Assembly: GCF_001548475.1 (NCBI RefSeq) | Contig: NZ_LRUJ01000047.1 | Location: forward strand, 1 to 32,130 | Length of the DNA stretch: 32,130 nucleotides | Direction of reading: 5' to 3' | Source of the DNA: Bordetella hinzii LMG 13501 | Lineage (GTDB): Bacteria > Pseudomonadota > Gammaproteobacteria > Burkholderiales > Burkholderiaceae_B | Shown here: one piece after another, positions 5,983-15,182 of the stretch | Position numbering within the stretch: the stretch's first letter is position 1 | How the letters are laid out: each line of letters opens with the position of its first letter | The notes under the pieces: generated by a model | Told to the model about the DNA's origin: nothing | The model's input: the letters and a program-made list of their open reading frames with translations, nothing else | Database searches by the model: none | Translations under genes and position numbers: made by a program

Positions 5983-7155
5983 ATGGCTCGCTGGCTTGCA
6001 GTGACTTTATTGGGCGCCGCCTTGCTCGGCCCCGCCGCCGCCTCGGCGGAAACCGTCAACATCGGCATCGTGCTACCGCTGAGCGGCCCCAATGCACAGT
6101 TCGGCATCAATGCCAAGAACGGCATCGAACAAGCGCTCGAGGACATCAAGCCCAGCCTGGGCAGCCTGGACGTCAAGCTGGTGTACGCGGATGTCCCGGC
6201 CCCCAACGCGGCCGCCGCCGCGGTGCAGCGCCTGGTGAGCCAGAACCAGGTCGTCGGCATCGTGGGCTCTTTCGTGAGCTCGATCACCCTGGCCGCCTCG
6301 GAAGTCACCGAACGCGCCGGCATCCCCATGATCACCCACTCCTTCGCCGACCAGATCACCAGCCGCGGCTACCGCTACATCTTCCAGGTCGCGCCCAAGG
6401 CCACGACCTTCGGCGAGAAGCAATTCCAGTACGCCCTGGACATCGCCGCCAAGGCGGGCACCAAGCTGTCGAAGATCGCCATCTTCTACGAAGACACCGC
6501 CTACGGCACCTCGCAGGCCGAAGGCATACGCAAGGCGGCCGCCAAGGCGGGTGTCGAAGTCGTGATCGACGACGGCTATCCGCTGGGCATCACGGACGTG
6601 GCGCCGCTGGTCAACAAGCTGCGCCGCTCGGAGGCGCAGGTGGTCTTCCCCGTGTCGTACTTCAATGACGGCCTGCTCATCATCCGCACCATGCGCCAGC
6701 AGCGCATCAACATGCCCGTCATCGGCGGGGCGGCCGGCTACATCGTGCCCGACTTCCAGAAGGGCCTGGGCGAGTACGCCGAGGACGTGTTCTCGATCGC
6801 GCCGGCCAACTACGACGCCGTGCCCGATATCGCCTCGCGCTACAAGGCCAAGTACGGCATGTTCATGGCCCATGAATCCCTCATGTACGGCGCGGCGCTG
6901 CAGCACATGGTGGCCGCCGTCCAGCAGGCCAAGTCCACGGATCCCGACAAGATCCGCAATGCGGTCGCCGCCCTGAAGAAGTGCGACGGCTTCTCCGCCG
7001 GCATCCCGGGCGGCTGCACGGCCTTTGACGAAAAGGGCCTGACCTCGACCGCCTATCCCATCTTCGTGCAATGGCGCGGCGCCGACCTGGTGACCGTCTT
7101 CCCCGAGAGCGCGGCCAAGGCGCCGGCGCGCTGGATGGGCACCGAAGTCAAGTAA
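5983..7155 (+). CDS. Liv/HAAT-type ABC transporter substrate-binding protein (system 1)
   Basis: 390 residues with a Sec signal peptide (MARWLAVTLLGAALLGPAAA, then SA|ETVNIG) and a two-lobed type I periplasmic binding protein (Peripla_BP_6). Typical segments are VNIGIVLPLSGPNAQFGI at the N-lobe, the IVGSFVSSITLAASEVTERA ligand-site region, and KIAIFYEDTAYGTSQAEGIR. CCAAGGAG stands before the ATG. It is the first gene of an operon with two permeases, two ATPases, nitrilase and aldoxime dehydratase. Family members bind amino acids, amides, urea or aromatic acids; the gene order suggests a ligand fed to the aldoxime/nitrile enzymes, which is inference. A GC hairpin separates it from the permease genes and may keep its message in excess. 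Confidence 0.9.
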   Translation: MARWLAVTLLGAALLGPAAASAETVNIGIVLPLSGPNAQFGINAKNGIEQALEDIKPSLGSLDVKLVYADVPAPNAAAAAVQRLVSQNQVVGIVGSFVSSITLAASEVTERAGIPMITHSFADQITSRGYRYIFQVAPKATTFGEKQFQYALDIAAKAGTKLSKIAIFYEDTAYGTSQAEGIRKAAAKAGVEVVIDDGYPLGITDVAPLVNKLRRSEAQVVFPVSYFNDGLLIIRTMRQQRINMPVIGGAAGYIVPDFQKGLGEYAEDVFSIAPANYDAVPDIASRYKAKYGMFMAHESLMYGAALQHMVAAVQQAKSTDPDKIRNAVAALKKCDGFSAGIPGGCTAFDEKGLTSTAYPIFVQWRGADLVTVFPESAAKAPARWMGTEVK

Positions 7156-7170
7156 ATCCTCTTTACCGCA

Positions 7171-7192
7171 GGGCCGGCCCGCGCGCCGGCCC
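7171..7192 (+). other. Intercistronic GC hairpin between binding-protein and permease genes
   Basis: GGGCCGGC (7171-7178) pairs perfectly with GCCGGCCC (7185-7192) across a 6-nt loop in the 49-bp gap. No T-tract follows, so it is not a standard terminator. In many transporter operons such a hairpin stabilises the upstream message or attenuates reading into the permease genes. Confidence 0.5.
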
Positions 7193-7204
7193 GCAGGACG
7201 CTCC

Positions 7205-8074
7205 ATGATCTCCGCATTTCTCCAAACCCTGATTGACGGGCTGCTGATCGGCGGTGTCTACGGCGTGATCGCCGTCGGCCTGTCGCTGGTATTCGGCGTG
7301 CTCAAGATCGTCAATTTCGCGCAGGCGGAATTCCTGATGATAGGCATGTATGCCGCCTGGTTCTCCTGGGCCTATCTGGGCCTGGACCCGGTTTTTGGCG
7401 CCTTCGTCGCCCTGGCCGTCGGATTCGCGCTCGGCGCGCTGTGCCAGCGCCTGCTCGTGCAGCATGTGCTCAAGGCGCCGCCGGTGGCGCAGATCTTCCT
7501 GACCGTCGGCCTGCTGGCCGTGATCGAGAACGGCGCGCTGATGCTGTTCGGCTCGGAGTTCCGCTCCGTGCGCACGCCCTACCAGACCGCCGCGCTGGAA
7601 CTCGGCCCGCTGTTCATCTCCGTGCCCTATCTGGTGGCCTTTATCGCCGCGCTGGTCATCTCCGGCGCGCTCTGGCTGCTGCTGACCCGCAGCTGGATCG
7701 GCCGCGCCATACGCGCCACGTCGCAAAACGCCAATGCCGCGCAACTGTTCGGCATCGACACCCGCACCGTCTATGCCATCGCCTTCGGCCTGGGCACCGG
7801 CCTGACCGCCTTCGGCGGCGGCGTCATCCTGAGCTACTCGGCCGTCAGCCCCACGGCGGGCGCGCAATTCGTGGTGTTGATGTTCACCGTCGTCGTGCTG
7901 GGCGGCCTGGGCAGCGTGCTGGGCGCGCTGGTCGGCGGCCTGATCGTCGGCGTGATCCAGTCGCTCTCCACGCTCATCATGCCGATACAGCTGCAGAACC
8001 TCGCCCTGTTCGTGGTGTTCATCACTTTTCTCGCGTTTCGTCCCCAGGGCCTGCTGGGCAAGGGGGCACGATGA
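7205..8074 (+). CDS. Liv-type ABC transporter permease, LivH-like (system 1)
   Basis: 289 residues, nearly all hydrophobic, with about eight membrane helices. Family markers are LIDGLLIGGVYGVIAVGLSL at the N-terminus with VFGVLKIVNFAQAEFLM following, and near the C-terminus VVVLGGLGSVLGALVGGLIV and LAFRPQGLLGKG. LivH-like subunits pair with a LivM-like subunit to form the membrane channel. AGGA precedes the ATG. The stop codon overlaps the LivM-like start as ATGA, which couples the two permeases. Confidence 0.9.
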   Translation: MISAFLQTLIDGLLIGGVYGVIAVGLSLVFGVLKIVNFAQAEFLMIGMYAAWFSWAYLGLDPVFGAFVALAVGFALGALCQRLLVQHVLKAPPVAQIFLTVGLLAVIENGALMLFGSEFRSVRTPYQTAALELGPLFISVPYLVAFIAALVISGALWLLLTRSWIGRAIRATSQNANAAQLFGIDTRTVYAIAFGLGTGLTAFGGGVILSYSAVSPTAGAQFVVLMFTVVVLGGLGSVLGALVGGLIVGVIQSLSTLIMPIQLQNLALFVVFITFLAFRPQGLLGKGAR

Positions 8075-9029
8075 AAAAGTCCCTGCTTCTCATCGCGCTG
8101 GCGGCCATCGCCGCGCTGGCCTTGTCCCTGGTCCTCGATCCGCGCGGCTACGGCGTGCGCGTGCTCTGCCTGGTGCTCATGGCGGCCACGCTGGGCCAGT
8201 GCTGGAACATCGTCGGCGGCCTGGCCAACCAGATCTCGCTCGGCCACGCGGCCTTCTTTGGCATCGGCGCCTATTCCTCCACGGTGCTGCAGACCCTGTG
8301 GGGCATCACGCCCTGGCTGGGGATGCTGCTGGGCATGGCCCTGGCCATGCTGGCGGCCATCGTGCTGGCGCTGCCCACCATGCGGCTCAAGGGCCCTTAT
8401 TTCGCCCTGGCCACGCTGGCCTTCGGCGAAGCCTGCCGCATCCTGGCGACTTCGCTGCCCGGCATCACCGGCGGCCCGCAAGGCATCTCCGTGCCCTTCG
8501 TCGGCAACTCCTGGGCCATGATGCAGTTCCGCGGCGCGGGCAACTATGTCTACCTGTTCACCGGGCTGTTCGTCATCGTGTCGGTGGTCTTCGCCTGCCT
8601 GGCTCACGGCAAGATGGGATATCTGCTGCGCGCCGTGCGTGAAAACGAAGAGGCCGCCGAGGTGGCCGGCGTCAACACGCTCAAGGTCAAGCTGGCCGGC
8701 GCGCTGATTTCCGCGGCGCTCACTGCCGCCACCGGCACGCTGTTCGCGCAGTTCACCTTTTTCTTCGATCCCGAAAGCGTCTTCAGCGCCGCGGGCATCT
8801 CGATCAGGGCCGCGCTCATCGCCATCGTCGGCGGGGTAGGCACCTTGGCCGGCCCCATCATCGGCGCGCTGGTGGTCGTGCCGCTCGAAGAAGTCCTCAA
8901 CACCTATCTGTCCAACAAGGCCGCCGGCATCGCCCCCTTCACGTTCGGCATCGTCCTCATCGCCATCGTGCTTTGGCGCCCCCGCGGGCTGGTGTCCGTC
9001 TTCCGCGGCAAGCGGGCAGGAGCACGCGC

Positions 9030-9033
<4 letters not shown>
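8071..9033 (+). CDS. Liv-type ABC transporter permease, LivM-like (system 1)
   Basis: 320 residues. The start is the ATG at 8071 within the ATGA overlap. Family markers are QCWNIVGGLANQISLGHAAF (LivM usually has the NL..GY.G..SLG pattern), ALPTMRLKGPYFALATLAFG before the EAA-like loop, LLRAVRENEEAAEVAGVNTL, and the C-terminal LWRPRGLVSVF. It forms the channel with the upstream LivH-like subunit. Its stop overlaps the next ATPase gene as ATGA, so permease and ATPase synthesis are linked. Confidence 0.9.
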
Positions 9034-9744
<711 letters not shown>

Positions 9745-9761
<17 letters not shown>

Positions 9762-10446
9762 TCTCACCGGCGGCTATGGGCCCCGGCCGGTGCTGCAGGA
9801 TGTCAGCATCGAGGTGCGCGCCGGCGAGACCGTGGCCATCCTGGGCGCCAACACGGCCGGCAAGACCTCGCTCATCCGCGCCATCTGCGGCCAGCTGCCC
9901 AAGGTCAGCGGCGCCATCGAGTTCGAGGGCCGCAACCTGCGCGAGCTGCCCGCCCACCGCCGTGTCCAGGCGGGTGTGGCCTGCGTGCCGGAAGGCCGTC
10001 ACGTCTTTCCGGAAATGAGCGTCTACGACAACCTGCTGCTGGGCGCCTACAGCCGGCGCGGCGCGGATCTGGGCGAGGACATCCAGGCCTGCTTCACGCT
10101 CTTTCCGCGCCTGGCCGAGCGCCGCGCGCAACTGGCCGGCACATTGTCCGGCGGCGAGCAGCAGATGGTCGCCTTCTGCCGCGCGCTGATGGCCAAGCCG
10201 CGCCTGCTGCTGCTGGACGAACCCAGCCACGGCCTGGCGCCGATGATGGTCGACGAAGTGCATGACGCCATCATGAAGGTCAACGCCCGGGGCATCTCCG
10301 TTTTGCTGATCGAACAGAACGTGGCCAGCGCCCTGCGCGTGGTGGGCCGCGCCTATGTTCTGGAAAGCGGCCGCATCGCCATGCAGGGCAGCGCGGCCGA
10401 ACTCGAATCCAACGACGACATCCGTCGCACCTATCTGGGCATTTAG
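9745..10446 (+). CDS. Liv-type ABC transporter ATPase, LivF-like (system 1)
   Basis: 233 residues, overlapping the previous gene by 17 bp. Walker A is GANTAGKTS, the signature is LSGGEQQMVAFCRALM, Walker B is LLLLDEPSHGLAP and the switch His position is taken by Gln-Asn in LLIEQN, as is normal for LivF. The segment VACVPEGRHVFPEMSVYDNL is typical of this subunit. Unlike the LivG-like partner, it keeps canonical motifs. The nitrilase gene follows 13 bp later. Confidence 0.92.
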
Positions 10447-10459
10447 AAGGAAACCCATC

Positions 10460-11395
10460 ATGGCAAAGTTCAAGGCTGCAGTCGTTCAAGCCTCCTCGAT
10501 CACCGAAGACACCCCGGCCACGGTCGCCAAGGCCTGCCAGCTCATCGCCGACTGCGGGCGCCAGGGCGCCCATATCGCGGTTTTTCCGGAAGCCTTCATC
10601 GGCGGCTATCCCAAGGGCGCGAGCTTCGACATCGCCATCGGCGTGCGCACCGCGCAGGGACGCGACGAGTTCCGCCAATACTATGACCAGGCCATCGCCG
10701 TGCCCGGCGCGGAGACCGAAGCGCTGGGCGCGGCGGCGGCCGAGGCCGGCCTGTTCGTCACCGTGGGCGTTATCGAGCGCGACGGCGGCACGCTTTACTG
10801 CACCGTGCTGTTCTTCGGCCCCGACGGCAGCCTGCTGGGCAAACATCGCAAGCTCATGCCCACCGCGGCCGAGCGCCTGTGCTGGGGATTCGGCGACGGC
10901 TCGACGCTCACCACCGTGGACACTCCCTGGGGCACGATGGGCTCGGTGATCTGCTGGGAGAACTACATGCCGCTGCTGCGCATGGCCATGTACGGCAAGG
11001 GCGTATCCATCTATTGCGCGCCCACCGCCGACGACCGCGACAGCTGGGAGGCCAGCATGCGCCACATCGCCCTGGAGGGCCGCTGCTTCGTGCTGTCGGC
11101 CTGCCAATATTTGAAGCGCTCCCAGTTTCCGCAAGGCATGAAGAACCACATCACCGACCAGGCCGACGATGTGCTGATGCGCGGCGGCAGCCTCATCATC
11201 GATCCGCTGGGCCGCGTGCTGGCCGGCCCGGACTTCAGCGGCGAAACCATCCTGGTGGCCGAACTCGACACCGACGACCTGGCGCGCGGCAAATTCGATT
11301 TCGACGCGGCCGGCCATTACGCCCGCCCGGACATCTTCCAGCTCACCGTGCAAGAGCGCCCCATGGCGGTGATCCAGACCGTCGCCGGCGCCTGA
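10460..11395 (+). CDS. Nitrilase (carbon-nitrogen hydrolase superfamily, branch 1)
   Basis: 311 residues starting at MAKFKAAVVQ, with GAAGGA before the ATG. The catalytic triad is visible: Glu44 in VFPEAFIGGYPKG, Lys131 in HRKLMPTAAERL, and nucleophile Cys165 in GSVICWENYMPLLR. The last motif is typical of true nitrilases, which hydrolyse a nitrile straight to the carboxylic acid and ammonia, rather than amidases of the superfamily. Length is normal and there is no signal peptide, so the enzyme is cytoplasmic and probably forms the spiral oligomers of the family. It stands between the transporter and aldoxime dehydratase, so it would hydrolyse the nitrile made by the latter. Whether the substrate is aliphatic, arylaliphatic or aromatic cannot be read from sequence. 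Confidence 0.93.
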   Translation: MAKFKAAVVQASSITEDTPATVAKACQLIADCGRQGAHIAVFPEAFIGGYPKGASFDIAIGVRTAQGRDEFRQYYDQAIAVPGAETEALGAAAAEAGLFVTVGVIERDGGTLYCTVLFFGPDGSLLGKHRKLMPTAAERLCWGFGDGSTLTTVDTPWGTMGSVICWENYMPLLRMAMYGKGVSIYCAPTADDRDSWEASMRHIALEGRCFVLSACQYLKRSQFPQGMKNHITDQADDVLMRGGSLIIDPLGRVLAGPDFSGETILVAELDTDDLARGKFDFDAAGHYARPDIFQLTVQERPMAVIQTVAGA

Positions 11396-11410
11396 CGGCA
11401 GGAGAGCGAT

Positions 11411-12469
11411 ATGACCTTCGACGTGCAATATCCCCGTGTCATTGCCGCGCGGCGCCCGCAAGGCCACCAGCCGGCCGCGCCGCGCTTTTCCCTGCGCTGG
11501 GAAAAACCCGTCGCCATGCTGACCACCGCCTACTTCGGCATCCAGGCCGAAGCGCTGCGCTGGGAGGACGAGCAGGCCTTCCACCGCCTCATGCAACCCT
11601 GGCTGGACGATCCCTATGGGCCGGAGAGCTATGAGTTCATGCGCTGCCTGGACGAGGCCGGCCATACCAACGGCATCATCGTCGCCTATTGGACCGACCC
11701 GGCGCAATACGCGACCTGGATGCGCCAGACGGGCTTCCGGGCCTGGTTCACCGATGCCGCGCGCCTGGTGGAGGGCTTCGGCTACTGGAACGAAACCGTC
11801 AGCGTGCCCTACGACCGCCACGAGACCATCTATTCCAAGCCGACTTACCGCATCGGCTTTGGCCGCACGCCGCAAAGCACCATCGTGTCCATCACCAACA
11901 ACGGCTACTTCGGCGCCGCGCGCGACCGCCTGCCGGTCTCGGCCATCGACGAGCTGCTCAGCCCCTGGGGCACCCAGCTGCCGGCGCCGGCGCAGCCGGC
12001 AAGCCGGGGCGCCCGGTTGCTGGCGCGCGTGCCGCACAACGTAGCCATGCTGCGCTCGGGCCAATTCTGGGAAGGCGCCGGCGTCGAGCAGACGCAGGAC
12101 TATCTGCAGGCGCTGCAGCCCAAACTCATGCGCGGCATGAATTTCCTGCGCGACCACAAGGTCGCCACCGGCTGTATGTCGCTGCGCATCATGGCCAATC
12201 TGAACGAAGACGGCTCGCCGCGCCAGGAGACGTCGGTGGCGGCCTATTTTCTTTCCCTGGCGCACCTGGAAGGCTGGGCCGCCTCGCACGAGACGCATCT
12301 CGACATCTACCGCCACGCCATCGACATGAACCGGCTCTACAAGGAAAAACGCGAAGTCGTCACCTGGCATGAGCTTTTCGTGCTGCAGGACGGCCACGCC
12401 TTCGAGTACGTCAACTGCCATCCGGCCACGGGCATGCTGCCCTTCGCCGAGCTTTGGACGCCGGCCTAG
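11411..12469 (+). CDS. oxd: Haem-containing aldoxime dehydratase (phenylacetaldoxime dehydratase family)
   Basis: 352 residues, the usual length of the family, with GGAG before the ATG. These enzymes dehydrate aldoximes to nitriles on a ferrous haem b. Recognisable blocks are YFGIQ, FGYWNETVSVPYDRHETIYS, GYFGAARDRLPVS, VPHNVAMLRSGQFWEG, CMSLRIMANL, and HLEGWAASHETHLDIY, then TWHELFVLQDGHAFEYVNCH. By position and context His296 is the likely proximal haem ligand, His320 the distal catalytic His and Ser216 the distal Ser, matching His299, His320 and Ser219 of characterised Oxd proteins; that alignment is from memory. It is the last gene of the operon, 15 bp after nitrilase, which completes an aldoxime-nitrile-acid pathway. 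Confidence 0.92.
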   Translation: MTFDVQYPRVIAARRPQGHQPAAPRFSLRWEKPVAMLTTAYFGIQAEALRWEDEQAFHRLMQPWLDDPYGPESYEFMRCLDEAGHTNGIIVAYWTDPAQYATWMRQTGFRAWFTDAARLVEGFGYWNETVSVPYDRHETIYSKPTYRIGFGRTPQSTIVSITNNGYFGAARDRLPVSAIDELLSPWGTQLPAPAQPASRGARLLARVPHNVAMLRSGQFWEGAGVEQTQDYLQALQPKLMRGMNFLRDHKVATGCMSLRIMANLNEDGSPRQETSVAAYFLSLAHLEGWAASHETHLDIYRHAIDMNRLYKEKREVVTWHELFVLQDGHAFEYVNCHPATGMLPFAELWTPA

Positions 12470-12497
12470 GCGGCCCCCCGGGGCCGGCCGTCAGGGT

Positions 12498-12514
12498 CCG
12501 CCCCTCGCGGGCGG
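12498..12514. terminator. GC hairpin between convergent units
   Basis: CCGCCC pairs with GGGCGG around a 5-nt loop in the 73-bp gap between the aldoxime dehydratase gene and the convergent ferredoxin reductase gene. No T-tract follows on either strand, so termination may be weak or factor-assisted. Confidence 0.3.
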
Positions 12515-12542
12515 CCGGGAAAGGCGAAGCCGGCCCGAGCGC

Positions 12543-13745
12543 TCAGCAATGGGTCTTCAGGGCCACCGACGGATCGAGCAGCAGCTCGGCCGGCGGATGC
12601 TCGGCCAGCTCCAGCAGCTTGCGCGCGGCCATGTGGTCCAGCGGCGCGTTGATGGACTCCACGCACACCAGGCGCCCGTCCAGGAAATGCATGACCGACA
12701 GGCTGCCGGGCTTGGAGCCGGGGCGCAGCCGGCGTTCGGCGCCCGCCGGCGCGATGCCGGCGATCTGCAGGCGCAGCGCGCCCTGGTCGGACCAGAACCA
12801 GGGCAGGGCGCGGTAATCGGCCGGCTGGCCGCATAGCACGGCCGCCAGCGTGCGGGCCTGGTCGTTGGCGTTCTGCACCGACTCCAGGCGCAGCCGGCGG
12901 TCCTCGCGCAGATAGGGAAAGGCCGTGCAATCGCCGATGGCATGAATGTGCGGCGCGGACGTCCGCATCTGGCTGTCGACCACGATACCGTTGTCCACGG
13001 CCAGGCCGGCGGCCTCGGCCAAGCGGGTCTCGGGCACGGCGCCGATGCCCGCGACCAGCAACTCGACCGGATGGTCGCGCCCGCCGGCGCGCAGCGCGCC
13101 GACACGGCCATCGGCCAGGTCGAAACCCTCGATGCTTGCATCCAGGCGCAGGGCGATGCCGGCCTCGCGCAGGTTGGCGGCAACCCGCTCCGAGATTTCG
13201 GGCGAGACCGAGCGCGCGAGCAGGCGGGACTGGCTCTCGAACACCTCGACCTGCTTGCCCAGCGCGGCGGCCGTGGCGGCGATCTCCAGGCCGATGAAGC
13301 CGCCGCCCAGGACGGTGACGCGGCCGGCCCGGGCCAAGGCATCGCGCAACCGGCGCGCGTCGGCCGCCGTGCGCAGATAGTGCAAATTGGCCGGCGCCGG
13401 CTCCAGGGCCGGCAGGCGGCGCGCGCGCGTGCCGGTGGCCAGCACCAGCTCGTCATAAGCCACGGAGGCGCCCGAAGCCAGCGTGACGGTGCGCGCGGCC
13501 GGGTCGATGGCCACGGCGGTCTCGCCCAGCAGCAGGCGGACACCCTCGTAGGCGCTGGCCGGACGCAGCGGCGCCGGCTCGGCGGCCGCGTCCTTGATGA
13601 AGGTCTTGGACAGCGGCGGCCGGTGATAGGGCAGCTGCGCTTCTTCGCTGATCAGCGTGATGGCCAGGTCCGGTCCGGCTTCAGCCAGGCTGCCGCAGAG
13701 TTGTGCCGCGGCGTGGCCGCCGCCGATGATGACGATTTGGCGCAT
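12543..13745 (-). CDS. FAD-dependent NAD(P)H-ferredoxin reductase of P450/Rieske type
   Basis: 400 residues, the size of putidaredoxin-reductase-like proteins. It has an N-terminal FAD dinucleotide motif (VIIGGGHAAAQL), the PYHRPPLSK segment, ATGTRARRLPAL, a second nucleotide-binding motif for NAD(P)H (VTVLGGGFIGLEIAATAAAL) and the FAD-binding IHAIGDCTAFP. The C-terminal domain ends with ESINAPLDHMAARKLLE, typical of this subfamily. GGAGGG precedes the ATG. It passes electrons from NAD(P)H to a [2Fe-2S] ferredoxin. The obvious partners are the ferredoxin and P450 about 10 kb away on the divergent unit, since no other ferredoxin-dependent oxygenase is near. It is 26 bp downstream of the Old Yellow Enzyme gene and shares its transcript. 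Confidence 0.9.
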   Translation of the reverse strand: MRQIVIIGGGHAAAQLCGSLAEAGPDLAITLISEEAQLPYHRPPLSKTFIKDAAAEPAPLRPASAYEGVRLLLGETAVAIDPAARTVTLASGASVAYDELVLATGTRARRLPALEPAPANLHYLRTAADARRLRDALARAGRVTVLGGGFIGLEIAATAAALGKQVEVFESQSRLLARSVSPEISERVAANLREAGIALRLDASIEGFDLADGRVGALRAGGRDHPVELLVAGIGAVPETRLAEAAGLAVDNGIVVDSQMRTSAPHIHAIGDCTAFPYLREDRRLRLESVQNANDQARTLAAVLCGQPADYRALPWFWSDQGALRLQIAGIAPAGAERRLRPGSKPGSLSVMHFLDGRLVCVESINAPLDHMAARKLLELAEHPPAELLLDPSVALKTHC

Positions 13746-13771
13746 AGATGCCCTCCAGGATTGCGCGCGTC

Positions 13772-14887
13772 CTACGCCGCTATCGGCGCGGGCTGGCGCA
13801 AGTTCCAGCCCGGCCAGACGCCGGACGCGGCGCGCTGGTACTGCGGCGCGACCTCGATCTTGGCGCCCAGCACATGCGCGGCCTCCCAGGCCCAGCGCGG
13901 GTTGGCCAGCGCGGCGCGGGCGATGGCCACCAGATCGGCCTGTCCGCCGGCCACGATATCCTCGGCCTGCTGCGGATCGACGATCAGGCCCACGGCGCGC
14001 ACCGCGATGCCGACATGGCGTTTGACGTAAGCCGCGAACTCTACCTGATATCCGCGCTTGACAGTGATCTTCTGGCGGGGGTCCAGCGCGCCGCTGGTCA
14101 CATCGACATAGTGGCAGCCACGGGCCTGCAGTTCGGCGGCGAAGCGGGCGGCCTCCTCGGGGGTGATGCCGCCCTCGATCCAGTCCGAGCCCGTCAGGCG
14201 CACCCCCAGCGTCACGCCGGGCGCGGCCGCGCGCACCGCCTCGAAGACCTCCAGCGGCAAGCGCATGCGGTTCTCCAGCGAGCCGCCATAGGCATCCTCG
14301 CGCCGGTTGGTAATGGGCGAGAGGAATTGATGCAGCAGATAGCCGTGCGCGGCATGCAGTTCGATCAGGTCCACGCCGGCGCGCGCGGCGCGGGCGGCTG
14401 CCTGGGCAAAGGCCGCGCGGATCTCATCGAGGTCGCCCGCCGTGGCCGCGCGCGGCGCGGGCCAGTCGCCAAAGCCGATGGCGCTGGGCGCCACGGTGGT
14501 CCAGCCGCCGGCGGCCGGCGATAGCGGCTGGCCGCCCAGCCAGTGCACCGCCGTGGAGGCCTTGCGCCCGCCATGCACGAGCTGGATGCCGATGCGGGTG
14601 TTGCCGCCGTGGCGCTTCATTGCCGCCACGACACGCGCCAGGCTGGCTTCGTTGCTGTCGCTGTACAGGCCGGTATCGCCCAAGGTGCAGCGCCCTTCGG
14701 CGTTGACCGCGGTGGCCTCGATCATGACGCAGCCCGCGCCGGACGTCGCCAGGTTGCCGAGGTGGATGTAGTGCCAGTCGCCGAAGTCGCCGTCCACGGC
14801 GCTGTACTGGGCCATGGGGGCAATGACGAGGCGGTTGTCGTAGACGCGCGGGCCGAGCGTGATCGGCGTGAAAAGCTTGGAAGCCAT
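13772..14887 (-). CDS. NADH:flavin oxidoreductase, Old Yellow Enzyme family (YqjM type)
   Basis: 371 residues from the MASKLF start; AGGA lies upstream, and the longer frame would extend 47 residues into the control region. It is an FMN TIM barrel that reduces activated C=C bonds, nitro groups or similar substrates. Markers are DNRLVIAPMAQYSAVDGDFG, IGIQLVHGGRKAS, ELHAAHGYLLHQFLSPITN with the substrate-binding His-x2-His and Tyr, and YGGSLENRMRLPLEV. In YqjM/XenA relatives the first motif has Cys (Pro-Met-Cys), which tunes the FMN potential; here it is Ala26, while Tyr28 is kept. It is the first gene of the leftward unit with the ferredoxin reductase and is divergent from the large catabolic operon. 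Confidence 0.92.
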   Translation of the reverse strand: MASKLFTPITLGPRVYDNRLVIAPMAQYSAVDGDFGDWHYIHLGNLATSGAGCVMIEATAVNAEGRCTLGDTGLYSDSNEASLARVVAAMKRHGGNTRIGIQLVHGGRKASTAVHWLGGQPLSPAAGGWTTVAPSAIGFGDWPAPRAATAGDLDEIRAAFAQAAARAARAGVDLIELHAAHGYLLHQFLSPITNRREDAYGGSLENRMRLPLEVFEAVRAAAPGVTLGVRLTGSDWIEGGITPEEAARFAAELQARGCHYVDVTSGALDPRQKITVKRGYQVEFAAYVKRHVGIAVRAVGLIVDPQQAEDIVAGGQADLVAIARAALANPRWAWEAAHVLGAKIEVAPQYQRAASGVWPGWNLRQPAPIAA

Positions 14888-14947
14888 CTGGCGAAGTCCT
14901 GGAAAGTTGGCGAAGCCGCGCGCCGGAGACCGGCCGCCGCGGCGGCA

Positions 14948-14980
14948 ATCGTATTGTTCAAAGATACGATCAAATCGTAC
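14948..14980. promoter_or_regulatory. Three ATCGTA boxes forming overlapping palindromes, candidate IclR-type operator
   Basis: TACGAT-CAA-ATCGTA (14965-14979) is a perfect 15-bp palindrome. A further box gives ATCGTAT (14948-14954) facing ATACGAT (14964-14970) with a 9-bp spacer. Short 15-bp palindromes with GAT/ATC half-sites are typical of IclR-family operators, and an IclR gene ends the rightward operon; the link is inference. The site lies about 60 bp upstream of the OYE start and could repress it. Confidence 0.5.
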
Positions 14981-15033
14981 AAAAATATGTTCCTTGGTTT
15001 TCACAGGCCTGTCAAAAGGGAATTCCACGCCTA

Positions 15034-15073
15034 GGGATTACCCCTAAATTTCATTATTTTCAAGGGTATACCC
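15034..15073. promoter_or_regulatory. Two GGG-N4-CCC boxes exactly 30 bp apart
   Basis: GGGATTACCC (15034-15043) and GGGTATACCC (15064-15073) are similar 10-bp symmetric boxes whose starts are 30 bp apart, close to three helical turns, so they face the same side of the DNA. They sit just upstream of the rightward promoter, where an activator would bind. The binding protein is unknown. Confidence 0.4.
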
Positions 15074-15083
15074 ATAGTCCTGG

Positions 15084-15126
15084 GCACAAAAAAGCGTTGA
15101 CCGCTCATTTTGTGCGCGCTCATACT
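15084..15126 (+). promoter_or_regulatory. Rightward promoter embedded in a 32-bp near-perfect palindrome
   Basis: TTGACC (15097-15102) and CATACT (15121-15126), 18 bp apart, read toward the Tat-type binding protein gene. The -35 lies in the centre of an inverted repeat: GCACAAAA (15084-15091) pairs with TTTTGTGC (15108-15115), and inside it AGCG (15093-15096) pairs with CGCT (15102-15105). A protein bound to this site would cover the -35, which implies repression. Confidence 0.5.
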
Positions 15127-15182
15127 TCAATGCGACCTTATCGCGTAGCAATACGAATTCAGTCCAATGAAAGGGGATGCGC

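Larger units (their letters stand above)
14888..15182. promoter_or_regulatory. Divergent control region between the OYE and Tat-binding-protein units
   Basis: 295 bp with no credible gene and far lower GC than its surroundings. It holds the three sites listed separately plus a perfect minus-strand -35 hexamer (TTGACA, 15010-15015), for which I see no well-spaced -10. The -35 overlaps a 10-bp palindrome ACAGGCCTGT (15003-15012). The density of symmetric elements suggests at least two regulators act here. Confidence 0.6.
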
